Program-made: the position numbers and the translations under genes
Part shown: one piece after another, positions 1 to 7,231 of the stretch
Layout of the letters: every line of letters begins with the position of its first letter
Numbering within the stretch: the first letter of the stretch is position 1
Assembly: GCA_964536075.1 (NCBI GenBank)
Contig: CAZHWO010000021.1
Coordinates: forward strand, 1 to 14,214
Direction: 5' to 3'
Length of the DNA: 14,214 nt
Origin: JAAZHK01 sp964536075
Lineage (GTDB): Bacteria > Bacillota_I > Bacilli_A > RF39 > UBA660
Notes under the pieces: generated by a model
Databases searched by the model: none
The model's input: only the letters and a program-made list of their open reading frames with translations
Told to the model about the DNA's origin: nothing

Positions 1-197
1 CCAGTTGGTAGTAAAGAAGCATCAATCGTCGTCGCTGTTTTAATACTATCAACAAACTCATTAGCCGTAGCAATATAGGTTTTTTTACGAACATTAATAA
101 CGGCTGAACTAATACTTGGAATGCCAATTAATAAAATAATGCCTAAAATTACAATTACTGCTAATAACTCAATTAAAGTAAATCCTTTATTGTTCAT
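1..197 (-). CDS. Type IV pilin-like prepilin, N-terminal part (runs off the left edge)
   Basis: The reading frame starts at an ATG at 197 and stays open for 65 codons to the window edge, so the C-terminus is missing. The N-terminus reads MNNKGFTLIELLAVIVILG, a class III prepilin leader: a short basic leader, Gly5/Phe6 as the prepilin-peptidase cut site, Glu at mature position 5, then a hydrophobic helix of about 20 residues. The following stretch (RKKTYIATANEFVDSI) closely matches the second pilin-like gene at 2563-3690, so the two are paralogues. A ribosome binding site (GGGTGAT) lies just ahead of the start, and a good promoter lies at 224-252. The protein should be membrane-anchored and assembled into a pilus or pseudopilus. 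Its specific role and tail domain cannot be seen. It is divergent from tmcAL. Confidence 0.85.
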   Translation of the reverse strand, partial: MNNKGFTLIELLAVIVILGIILLIGIPSISSAVINVRKKTYIATANEFVDSIKTATTIDASLLPT

Positions 198-223
198 ATA
201 ATCACCCATTCTCTTATGTTTTT

Positions 224-252
224 ATTGTAGCGTATTTTTCGACGTTTTTCAA
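224..252 (-). promoter_or_regulatory. Promoter of the left pilin-like gene
   Basis: On the minus strand, TTGAAA (252-247) is followed by a 17-base spacer and TACAAT (229-224). This is a near-consensus housekeeping sigma promoter. Transcription would begin near 217, leaving a leader of about 20 bases with its GGGTGAT ribosome binding site. Confidence 0.65.
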
Positions 253-267
253 CAATAAATGCCTTTA

Positions 268-296
268 TTGTAAATATTTGTAAATTAAGTTATAAT
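268..296 (+). promoter_or_regulatory. Promoter of the tmcAL operon
   Basis: TTGTAA (268-273), a 17-base spacer and TATAAT (291-296) precede the tmcAL start by 22 bases. The ribosome binding site AGGGAGGTG lies between. It does not overlap the divergent pilin promoter at 224-252; the two -35 elements are about 15 bases apart. Confidence 0.7.
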
Positions 297-318
297 TAAT
301 TTAGGGAGGTGTCCAGGT

Positions 319-1452
319 ATGATAAGTGTAGGAATTATTGCCGAATACAATCCTTTGCATAATGGACATTTATATCATTTAAATAAAGTAAAGGAAATGT
401 TTAATGAAGCGACAGTTATCGTTGTTTTAGGTGGTAATTTTCTACAACGTGGAGAAATAAGCGTCCTAGATAAGTGGGATAAAACGACTTTGGCTTTAGA
501 GTATGGGGCCGATTTAGTTATTGAATTACCTTTTCCTTTCGCTACACAAGCAGCTGATATTTTTGCTCAGGGAGCCGTCAACATTTTGAATAATTTAAAG
601 GTTGATTATATTGTATTTGGTAGTGAATGTAATGATGTAACGAAATTAACTAAATTAGCTAAAACAATGAATACTTTAGCATATCAAAAACAGATAAAAA
701 AGTATTTAGATTTAGGACTTAATTATCCGCTAGCTAGTGGCAAAGCCCTGGAATTAATTACAAATAATAAGATTGATGCCCCTAATGATATTCTGGGACT
801 TGCTTATATAAGAGAGATTATCAATATTAAAGCTAAAATAAAACCGATAACAATTCAGCGAACCAACAACTATCATGATAAAGTATTAAAAAATAAAATT
901 ACTTCGGCTACCTCGATTAGAGAGGGCTTAAAAAAAGGACAAAATATTAAAAAATATGTACCAGATAAAACTTATCAATTATTAAAAAAAGAGACCGATA
1001 TAAATAATTATTTTGACCTACTTAAATATCAAATTGTAAATAATGCTGAGCGATTAAAAGAATTTTTAGGCGTTGATGAAGGAATTGAATATAAAATAAT
1101 TGCTAATATTAATAAGGTTAATTCGGTTGATGAATTAATCCTTAAAATTAAATCTAAACGCTATAGTTATAATCGTATCTCACGAATGCTAATTCATATT
1201 TTATTAGGGTTTACCAAAGATCAAGCAAAAAAATTAAACAATATTACTTATATCCGGGTATTAGGTTTTAATAAAAAGGGACAAGAATATCTAAAAAGAA
1301 CAAAAAAGGACATAAATCTACCAATTATAACTACTTATAGTAAATATAGTGATAATATGTTAAAATTAGAAGAAAAAGCAAGTGCTATTTACTACTTAAT
1401 AAAACAATTAGAACTAAAGGAAGAATATAAACAAAAAGTAGTCATTAAATAG
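319..1452 (+). CDS. tmcAL: tRNA(Met) cytidine acetate ligase (TmcAL / YlbM)
   Basis: In this family the enzyme uses ATP and acetate to make N4-acetylcytidine at the wobble base C34 of elongator tRNA-Met, which prevents misreading of AUA. The N-terminal nucleotidyltransferase fold is clear: GIIAEYNPLHNGH at residues 5-17 holds the HIGH-like nucleotide-binding motif, GGNFLQRGE lies at 38-46, IELPFPFATQAAD at 68-80, and FGSE at 100-103. The family motifs PNDILGLAY (155-163) and SATSIR (196-201) follow. At 377 residues it is somewhat shorter than the Bacillus protein (about 415), with the loss likely in the C-terminal part. The ATG at 319 follows a strong AGGGAGGTG. The stop TAG at 1450-1452 is built into the ribosome binding site of the next gene, so the two are almost certainly co-transcribed. 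I see no inactivating change. Confidence 0.95.
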   Translation: MISVGIIAEYNPLHNGHLYHLNKVKEMFNEATVIVVLGGNFLQRGEISVLDKWDKTTLALEYGADLVIELPFPFATQAADIFAQGAVNILNNLKVDYIVFGSECNDVTKLTKLAKTMNTLAYQKQIKKYLDLGLNYPLASGKALELITNNKIDAPNDILGLAYIREIINIKAKIKPITIQRTNNYHDKVLKNKITSATSIREGLKKGQNIKKYVPDKTYQLLKKETDINNYFDLLKYQIVNNAERLKEFLGVDEGIEYKIIANINKVNSVDELILKIKSKRYSYNRISRMLIHILLGFTKDQAKKLNNITYIRVLGFNKKGQEYLKRTKKDINLPIITTYSKYSDNMLKLEEKASAIYYLIKQLELKEEYKQKVVIK

Positions 1453-1460
1453 GAGGTCCT

Positions 1461-2162
1461 ATGGAATTAAATGATTTAAATCATAAATTTTATCATGGTA
1501 TTCGGGGTAATGAATTAAATAAGAACTTCGATATATTCCTGTTAGAGTCCATCTTTCGAAGTGGAAAAATAGTTTGTAAAAGATTAAATCCCTTTTATTA
1601 TGGTTTCTCAACGACTAATTTTGCCGGTAACAGTTATGTTTGTTTAGCTCAGAAAAAAAATGCCTTTGATTTTGATTATAATGCTGTCATAGAAAATATT
1701 ATTGAAAATCTAAAAGATAAAGATAAATTAAGAGAAATAAGAAGTGATTTAGAAGTTAATGTTCTTCCGTGCATTAACGAAAGAGATGCTTATTTTAAAT
1801 TTATTGAAAGAAATTTATCACTAGTTATAAATCCAACAGGTCAAGAAATTAAAACCGTATTAACTAATATTGATCCAGCACAGTTAAATCTTGATGGCCC
1901 GATTAGATATACTAATTTAACTAGTGAATATCATGTCAAAGGTTTTATTGATTTAGATAATGTCATAGCCGTTGGCTACCCTCTTTATGTTTTAGAATCA
2001 TTAAATCATATTAGGTTTCTTCTCTATGATATGGATGATTATACTTATTATGAAAATCAAATTAAAATACAAGATAAGGTAGAACAAACCCATAAATTAA
2101 CTAGCCAGTATGGATTACAACTGCCAATAGTTGATTTACATCAAAAAAGACTTATTTTATAA
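1461..2162 (+). CDS. Unrecognised 233-residue cytoplasmic protein; possible ADP-ribosyltransferase-like fold
   Basis: I do not recognise this family with confidence. There is no signal peptide or membrane segment, so it should be cytosolic. It is the second gene of the tmcAL unit: ATG 8 bases after the tmcAL stop, ribosome binding site AGGAGG overlapping that stop. Suggestive features are FYHGIRG at residues 10-16 (His12), STTNFAGNSY at 50-59 (Ser50, Tyr59), and SEYHVKGFIDLDNVIAVGYP at 155-174 (Glu156). This order (a His-Gly near the N-terminus, a Ser/Tyr strand, then a Glu at the start of a strand followed by an 'I-x-L-x-x-V' segment) resembles the H-Y-E layout of ADP-ribosyltransferase-like folds. 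That is inference from motif spacing only. The middle (70-130) is charged and probably helical. The gene ends inside the loop of a terminator hairpin. Confidence 0.75.
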   Translation: MELNDLNHKFYHGIRGNELNKNFDIFLLESIFRSGKIVCKRLNPFYYGFSTTNFAGNSYVCLAQKKNAFDFDYNAVIENIIENLKDKDKLREIRSDLEVNVLPCINERDAYFKFIERNLSLVINPTGQEIKTVLTNIDPAQLNLDGPIRYTNLTSEYHVKGFIDLDNVIAVGYPLYVLESLNHIRFLLYDMDDYTYYENQIKIQDKVEQTHKLTSQYGLQLPIVDLHQKRLIL

Positions 2163-2173
2163 ATAAGTCTTTT
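2145..2173. terminator. Bidirectional terminator after the 233-residue gene
   Basis: A perfect 13-bp inverted repeat (2145-2157 with 2161-2173) closes a 3-base loop. The stem has an A-rich left side and a T-rich right side, so it can serve both the plus-strand operon and the minus-strand pilin region. The stop codon TAA (2160-2162) begins in the loop, so the hairpin overlaps the gene end. Confidence 0.8.
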
Positions 2174-2178
2174 ATTAT

Positions 2179-2562
2179 TTAGGGATTTAAAGTAATATTA
2201 TTTACTAACATAAGCACTGTATAATTGGGAAAAATATATAGTGTAATAGTAAAACTAATATATCCATAATTACTCCCTGCCATACCAGACTGACTAGTTA
2301 TAGAAAGATTAAAATCCTTATTAATAAAGGTTGGGGTTTCACTTTTTACTCCAAGAATCATTGTGGAATCAAATCCATTATAAAAATTGGTTACAGCATA
2401 TCCAGTTGCTGTTATAGATATAATAACGCTCCCATCCAGTATCGACTAAACATATTGAATATATAATCATTATTGTCTCGTATAATATGACACACATACC
2501 TTACTAATATCTTGATTATAGTCTGTTCCAACAGGAGATCTTAGCAATGAGGCTTATCTTTT
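2179..2562 (-). pseudogene. Decayed pilin fragment: middle segment plus an alternative C-terminal tail
   Basis: Read on the minus strand from just after the stop of the LamG pilin, the sequence encodes LLRSPVGTDYNQDISKVCV, which matches RSPFGKDYTNDSEVCV of the intact pilin (residues 86-101). After one frameshift it encodes YSICLVDTG, matching YSVCLVDTG (residues 112-120). After a second frameshift near 2433 an open frame of about 86 codons runs to a TAA at 2179-2181. It begins DGSVIISITATGY and is beta-rich, rich in Ser, Thr, Asn and Gly, and unlike the LamG tail. The stretch has no start codon or ribosome binding site of its own. I read it as a displaced, broken pilin 3' end carrying a different tail. 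The open part (60 codons from its first ATG) is not a stand-alone gene. Confidence 0.75.
2436..2460. repeat. Direct repeat copy, pilin CLVDTG segment (pseudogene copy)
   Basis: This 25-base block matches 3332-3356 with a single mismatch. It is the best-preserved core of a longer, gapped similarity (about 120 bases) between the decayed fragment and the middle of the intact pilin gene. Confidence 0.85.
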
Positions 2563-3690
2563 CTAATAATATGCTTTTATTGGGGGTGTGAAATTTTCCG
2601 TCCATCTAACAGTATTAGATACTCGTATTTCATCTATGTAACCTGTAAAAAATTCACCACCACCGCCTGACTCAAATACAGAATTTGATCCTATATGTGT
2701 TTTAGTTCTCCATTGCATATAATCAGAATGAGAAAATCTAAAAGTACTATCTAGCGCAATACCATTAATATATATTTTCGTTACGGTCCCATCATATATA
2801 AATGCTATATGATGCCAAGTATTGATTGGATTATTTAGTCCTGCTTGATTAAATCTATTCCCATTAGCATAATAACCAGCACTTGTTGAAGTAAACCAAA
2901 CTACTCCGCCAGTCGGAAATGAATTACTTCCATTACCTATGCTAATTAATACGCCAGAATTAGTAGTAGTTGGATAAATCCACATATCTACTGTAACTGT
3001 TGAATTACTAGCTGGAAGATTAGCATTTGTTATATTTAAATATTTACTTCCATTGAAATAGAATGATGAATTACCAAATTTTTTTTGATCGGTACTAATT
3101 GTTACACCAGTATTTGATATTGTATTATTTAATGAACTACTATCAGTAAAATCTTCTGCATGTAACAATAGTAATGTATTGGCATCATTTCCATAAGGTG
3201 GTTCTGGCTCGGGTTCGGGTTCCGGTTCAGGTGTTGAACCACCTCCACCAACAATAACAGATTCTTTAGTTACTTCCTTTATATTAATAGCAATATATTC
3301 GTCATCATTTATATCACATATTCTATTTCCTCCAGTATCGACTAAACATACTGAATAATCATATTCACTTGTTTCGCTGTTATATTTTACACATACTTCA
3401 CTATCATTAGTATAGTCTTTCCCAAAGGGTGATCTAGTACTACTACCTTTTTCTAGTTTTATTAGTGATAAACTTTTACAAGTTGAACTACCATCAGTTG
3501 TTAATATATCTGGATCAGTTAAAGTCATCATTCTTAAACCATCAACAAATTCATTAGCGGTGGCAACATAACTGTTTTTTCTGGAATTTAAAATAGCGGC
3601 ACTGATACTAGGTATGGCTATGACTAGAATAACACCTAGTATAACGATGACTGCTAACAATTCAATTAAGGTAAATCCTTTCTTGTTCAT
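2563..3690 (-). CDS. Type IV pilin-like protein with C-terminal LamG adhesin-like domain
   Basis: 375 residues. The class III prepilin leader MNKKG/FTLIELLAVIVILG has its expected cut after Gly5, Glu10 at mature position 5, and a hydrophobic helix to about residue 30. A pilin globular part follows (about 35-145) with four cysteines (71, 100, 115, 125) that could form disulfides. Next comes a GGGG then Pro-Glu repeat linker (148-165), then a concanavalin/LamG-type beta-sandwich (168-375). The LamG part has LLLLHAEDFTDSSS near its start, NTWHHIAFIYDGT (290-302) and KIYING (305-310), and ends GYIDEIRVSNTVRWTENFTPP at 350-370, the closing pattern common in LamG modules of phage tail and surface proteins. 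It should be a surface pilin or pilus-tip adhesin, probably binding a glycan; the ligand is unknown. Its start is paralogous to the left-edge pilin. The ribosome binding site is AGGTGAG and the promoter is at 3711-3739. No assembly ATPase or prepilin peptidase is in the window. Confidence 0.88.
   Translation of the reverse strand: MNKKGFTLIELLAVIVILGVILVIAIPSISAAILNSRKNSYVATANEFVDGLRMMTLTDPDILTTDGSSTCKSLSLIKLEKGSSTRSPFGKDYTNDSEVCVKYNSETSEYDYSVCLVDTGGNRICDINDDEYIAINIKEVTKESVIVGGGGSTPEPEPEPEPEPPYGNDANTLLLLHAEDFTDSSSLNNTISNTGVTISTDQKKFGNSSFYFNGSKYLNITNANLPASNSTVTVDMWIYPTTTNSGVLISIGNGSNSFPTGGVVWFTSTSAGYYANGNRFNQAGLNNPINTWHHIAFIYDGTVTKIYINGIALDSTFRFSHSDYMQWRTKTHIGSNSVFESGGGGEFFTGYIDEIRVSNTVRWTENFTPPIKAYY
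3332..3356. repeat. Direct repeat copy, pilin CLVDTG segment (intact gene copy)
   Basis: This is the partner of 2436-2460 (24 of 25 bases identical), inside the middle of the LamG pilin gene. The two copies lie about 0.9 kb apart in the same orientation and flank the LamG-coding cassette. Confidence 0.85.
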
Positions 3691-3710
3691 ATTCTCACCT
3701 ACTTTATTTG

Positions 3711-3739
3711 ATTATAAATTATAAAGTTTCTTTTTGCAA
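3711..3739 (-). promoter_or_regulatory. Promoter of the LamG pilin gene
   Basis: On the minus strand, TTGCAA (3739-3734), a 17-base spacer and TATAAT (3716-3711). A second TATAAT starts 8 bases upstream but has no partner at proper spacing. The start codon is 20 bases downstream, with AGGTGAG between. Confidence 0.65.
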
Positions 3740-3742
3740 CAA

Positions 3743-3773
3743 AAAATGATTAACTAAAAAGGTTAATCATTTT
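3743..3773 (-). terminator. Intrinsic terminator of polA-mutM
   Basis: A 12-bp perfect stem (3743-3754 with 3762-3773) closes a 7-base loop. Read on the minus strand it is followed by a run of six T. The mutM stop codon (3763-3765) lies inside the upstream arm. It separates the repair genes from the downstream pilin promoter. Confidence 0.8.
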
Positions 3774-4584
3774 GACAATTAGGACAATAATAGGTACCCC
3801 TAGTTCCGACCTTAATCTTTTTTATTGGTTGGTGGCAACTAGGGCAAGGTTGATGTTCTTTACTATGAACTAATAAATCATTTTGAAATAATCCAGCAAC
3901 ATTTTCTTCGGAAGTATAACTTCTAATGGTTGTTCCTCCTTTTTTAATGGCTTCCGCTAGGGTTTCTTTCGTATATTTAATGATATTATTTAAATCTTTA
4001 TTGTTTAGTAATTTCCCTTTTTTATTGGGATTAAGACGACTTTTGAAAAGAATCTCATCGGCATATATATTACCAATACCGGTAATAATTGTTTGGTCTA
4101 GTAATAAGGATTTAACAGGGAGATTAGATTGCATCTTTTGCTTTAAATATTTAATATCTAAATGAGGATCCCATGGTTCTAAACCTAGTTCTTTAACAAT
4201 ATAGTATTCATTAAAATCAGCTTTTTTTACTAAATGCATTTTACCAAATTTACGGGTGTCATGATATCTTAAATCATAGTCATTATCTAAATGAAAAATG
4301 ATGTGTTCATGCTTAATAAAGGGCTCTTTTTTTTCTTTATAAAAATACTTTCCTTCCATTCGTAAATGAGATAATAGATAATAATCATCTAAATGAAAAA
4401 TTAACCACTTACCTTTTCTGGTTATATCGGTAATAGTTTGATTAATAATTTCTTTTTTAAAGGTTAAAACATCCGGATATTCAATAATATTATCCCAATG
4501 AGTAGTAACATTAATTATTTGACGATTTAGGATTTTCTTTTTTAATTTCTCTTTGACCGTTTCTACTTCTGGTAATTCGGGCAT
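3763..4584 (-). CDS. mutM: Formamidopyrimidine-DNA glycosylase (Fpg / MutM)
   Basis: This base-excision repair glycosylase/AP lyase removes 8-oxoguanine and formamidopyrimidines from DNA. The start MPELPEVETV gives the catalytic N-terminal proline (Pro2 after Met removal) and Glu3. The conserved lysine region is RKGKWLIFHLD (56-66), with HDTRKFGKM at 108-116 and the helix-two-turn-helix motif TGIGNIYADEILF at 168-180. The C-terminal zinc finger is complete: Cys247, Cys250, Cys267 and Cys270, with the Arg-Gly-Thr turn at 262-264. The length (273) is normal. The start lies 10 bases behind the polA stop, whose TAG is part of the AGGTGATT ribosome binding site, so it is co-transcribed with polA. 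A terminator overlaps its end. The MPELPE start, zinc finger and RGT turn favour Fpg over Nei. Confidence 0.96.
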   Translation of the reverse strand: MPELPEVETVKEKLKKKILNRQIINVTTHWDNIIEYPDVLTFKKEIINQTITDITRKGKWLIFHLDDYYLLSHLRMEGKYFYKEKKEPFIKHEHIIFHLDNDYDLRYHDTRKFGKMHLVKKADFNEYYIVKELGLEPWDPHLDIKYLKQKMQSNLPVKSLLLDQTIITGIGNIYADEILFKSRLNPNKKGKLLNNKDLNNIIKYTKETLAEAIKKGGTTIRSYTSEENVAGLFQNDLLVHSKEHQPCPSCHQPIKKIKVGTRGTYYCPNCQND

Positions 4585-4594
4585 ATATAATCAC

Positions 4595-7195
4595 CTACTT
4601 TGCTTCATACCAATTTTGACCATATGAAATATCGGTTTTTATTGGTACTTTTAATTGATAAGTATTTTCCATTATATCTTCTACGATTTTCTTTACTTCG
4701 GTTAGTTCGTTTTTATAAACATTGAAAACTAATTCATCGTGAACTTGAATTAACATTTTACTTTTTAAATGACGTTTGTTAAAAGCATCATAAATGTCAA
4801 TCATGGCTTTCTTTAATATATCCGCACTACTACCTTGAATAGGAGTATTTAAAGCCATTCGTTCGCCACTACTACGAATTATATAGTTTGAATTTTTAAG
4901 TTCATCAATGGTTCTTTTACGATTCATAATGGTTTTAACATAACCATTTTGATAAGCTTCTTTAACCGATGCATCCATATATTCTTTAATACCCGGATAA
5001 GCATCAAGATAGTTTTTTATAAATTTAGCGGCTTCCTTATAATCAATTCCTAGATCTTCACCTAAACCAAAACCACTAATACCATATAAAATGCCAAAAT
5101 TGACAGCTTTAGCTTTTCTTCGTAAATCTTTGGTAACAGCTTCTTTTTCAACATGAAAAATATCCATGGCAGTTTTGGTATGTATATCTTCATTATTTCT
5201 AAAGGCCGCCATTAAATTAGGCGCATTAGATATATGAGCAAAGATTCGTAGTTCAATTTGTGAATAATCACTGGCTAAAATAACACAATCCTCTAAGGGA
5301 ATAAAAGCTTTTCGCACTAAACGTCCATATTCTAAACGAATAGGAATATTTTGTAAGTTAGGAGAGACGCTAGATAATCTTCCGGTTCTAGTTAAAGTTT
5401 GATTAAAGATGGTATGAATTTTGCCATCAGCAGCGATTTCATTAATCAACCCAACAATGTAATTAGCGTATAGTTTAGCTAAATTACGATAATTGGTTAT
5501 TTGTTCAATAATCGGATGCACAAAAGTAATTTTATCTAAAATTTCCTTACTGGTTGAATAATTTTGATCTTTTATTTTTTTTGGATAAGGAATACCCAAT
5601 TTAATAAATAAAATATCGCCTAATTGCTTGGGTGATAGAATATTAAATTGGGCACCGGCATTATTATATATTTCTTTAGCTAGAAGTTCCATTTTAATTT
5701 TTATATCATCGCCAAAGGAAACGAGGTAATCTTTATCTATTTTAACGCCCGTATATTCCATATCGGCTAAAACCTTGGCAACGGGAATTTCAATATTATT
5801 ATATAAATCCTCGATTTCTTCTTTTTTTATTTCAGCTAAAAACAGCAATCTAGCCTCATATATAAAACGACTTTTTAATAAACCGTTTTCGGCGATTATT
5901 TCTAAATTCGGAGCCTTTAGTTTACTGTTTTGACCATAAACATTATCATAAAAAGGAATATCATAACCTTTATTATTAGCTAAGTAAGCGATATCATCTT
6001 TGACATTATAATTTAGTAAATAGCCAGCAATCATTAAATCCTCATTGAGGTTATTAATGCCAATATTATAATAACTAAAAATAACTAATATTTTTTTTAG
6101 ATCATAGGTATATTTTTGGTAAGCATCATTAAAGATATTAGAGCCTTTTAATAGTTCAAACGGAATAAAATAATTAAAGTTTTGACTATAGATACTTACT
6201 CCTAAAGGTTGATCTTTATGATAATTATTGCCTAATATTTCTAAGTAAATAGCATAATTATCATCAATAATCACTTCATCAAGATTTTGGACTATTTTAT
6301 ATTGCTGCGATATAGAATCTTCTTTTTCATGATTATCAAGCTGTTTTTTAAGTAAAGAATAAAATTCTAATTCTTCAATTATTTTAGTATAAGCACTTTG
6401 ATTAATTCCATGATATTTTAACTTTTTAATATCTAGGTCAATCGGTGTTTTTTTATAAATAGTGGCAATATCATAACTCATATAAGCATTTGCTTTATCT
6501 GCTAGTAACTTATCATGAACACTACCCTTTATCTTATCGAGATTATGATATATATTATCAAGAGATTGATATTCAGTTAATAATTTTAAAGCCGTTTTTT
6601 CGCCTATGCCTTTAACACCAGGAATATTATCTGAAGAGTCCCCCTGCAAAGCTTTTAAATCAATTATTTGACTTGGCTCTAAGTTATAAGTATTTTTTAA
6701 TTCTTCTTTAGTCATCCGAATAAAGCCTGTTTGTTTTAGTAATTTTACTTCTACTTTAGCGGATATTAATTGCAATAAGTCCTTATCACTACTTATAATG
6801 GTAGCGTTATATTCTTTTGATTCATCAACTACTTGAGCTAAAGTTCCAATAATATCATCGGCTTCATAATTATCGATTTCCATATAGGTAATTCCCATCG
6901 CTTCTAATAACTTCTTAGCCACCGGGAATTGTAGACTTAGCTCTTCAGGCATCGTAATACGCCCAGCCTTATACACTTCGTATTTATCATGACGAAAAGT
7001 TTTTCCTTTATCAAAAGCTACCATGATATAAGCCATCTTTTCTTCACTAATAATTTTATTAATCATATTAGTAAAACCATAGATAGCGTTAGTTGGAAAA
7101 CCTTTAGAATTTTTCATCATATTCCCGGTATATGCTGTTGCGTAATAACTGCGAAATAATAAATTATTACCATCAATTAAAATAACTTTTTCCAT
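4595..7195 (-). CDS. polA: DNA polymerase I
   Basis: Gap filling and RNA-primer removal in repair and lagging-strand synthesis. I choose the ATG at 7195 (866 residues, starting MEKVILIDGNN) because GGTGAT lies just ahead of it; a GTG start four codons earlier would fall inside that ribosome binding site. The 5'-nuclease domain (about 1-290) has DGNNLLFRSYYA, NYEADDIIGTLA, SSDKDLLQL and LQGDSSDNIPGVKGIG. The proofreading-like domain (about 300-470) has lost the DxE pair: the strand reads AIYLEIL where an active enzyme has an FDTET-type motif, so 3'-5' exonuclease activity should be absent, as in Bacillus PolA. The polymerase domain has TGRLSSVSPNLQNIP, motif A DYSQIELR (643-650), motif B RRKAKAVNFGILYG and motif C with HDE at 819-821, all intact. 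It lies 36 bases behind a LexA-controlled small gene with no terminator between, and leads into mutM. Confidence 0.97.
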   Translation of the reverse strand: MEKVILIDGNNLLFRSYYATAYTGNMMKNSKGFPTNAIYGFTNMINKIISEEKMAYIMVAFDKGKTFRHDKYEVYKAGRITMPEELSLQFPVAKKLLEAMGITYMEIDNYEADDIIGTLAQVVDESKEYNATIISSDKDLLQLISAKVEVKLLKQTGFIRMTKEELKNTYNLEPSQIIDLKALQGDSSDNIPGVKGIGEKTALKLLTEYQSLDNIYHNLDKIKGSVHDKLLADKANAYMSYDIATIYKKTPIDLDIKKLKYHGINQSAYTKIIEELEFYSLLKKQLDNHEKEDSISQQYKIVQNLDEVIIDDNYAIYLEILGNNYHKDQPLGVSIYSQNFNYFIPFELLKGSNIFNDAYQKYTYDLKKILVIFSYYNIGINNLNEDLMIAGYLLNYNVKDDIAYLANNKGYDIPFYDNVYGQNSKLKAPNLEIIAENGLLKSRFIYEARLLFLAEIKKEEIEDLYNNIEIPVAKVLADMEYTGVKIDKDYLVSFGDDIKIKMELLAKEIYNNAGAQFNILSPKQLGDILFIKLGIPYPKKIKDQNYSTSKEILDKITFVHPIIEQITNYRNLAKLYANYIVGLINEIAADGKIHTIFNQTLTRTGRLSSVSPNLQNIPIRLEYGRLVRKAFIPLEDCVILASDYSQIELRIFAHISNAPNLMAAFRNNEDIHTKTAMDIFHVEKEAVTKDLRRKAKAVNFGILYGISGFGLGEDLGIDYKEAAKFIKNYLDAYPGIKEYMDASVKEAYQNGYVKTIMNRKRTIDELKNSNYIIRSSGERMALNTPIQGSSADILKKAMIDIYDAFNKRHLKSKMLIQVHDELVFNVYKNELTEVKKIVEDIMENTYQLKVPIKTDISYGQNWYEAK

Positions 7196-7211
7196 TATTA
7201 TCACCACTAAT

Positions 7212-7217
7212 ATTGTA
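7212..7217 (-). promoter_or_regulatory. Possible weak polA promoter (-10 only)
   Basis: A TACAAT hexamer (minus strand 7217-7212) lies 16 bases before the polA ATG. The hexamer 17 bases further upstream (TTTAAT) is a poor -35. It could give polA basal expression independent of the SOS promoter at 7413-7441. Confidence 0.3.
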
Positions 7218-7231
7218 ACATACTAATAATA

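Noticed and set aside
2179..2361. A stand-alone 60-codon gene on the minus strand
   Set aside because: It has no ribosome binding site, and its frame continues upstream without a start into the pilin-like remnant; it is better read as the tail of a decayed pilin fragment.
3181..3240. A possible phase-variable repeat in the Pro-Glu linker
   Set aside because: The units are six bases and degenerate (different proline and glutamate codons), so slippage would keep the frame and is unlikely to be frequent; it is better seen as a plain stalk.
3926..4165. Plus-strand open frames opposite mutM, ylbD, parC and parE (3926-4165, 9478-9723, 10778-11020, 12933-13199)
   Set aside because: They are antisense to strongly conserved genes, with no ribosome binding sites or recognisable protein features.
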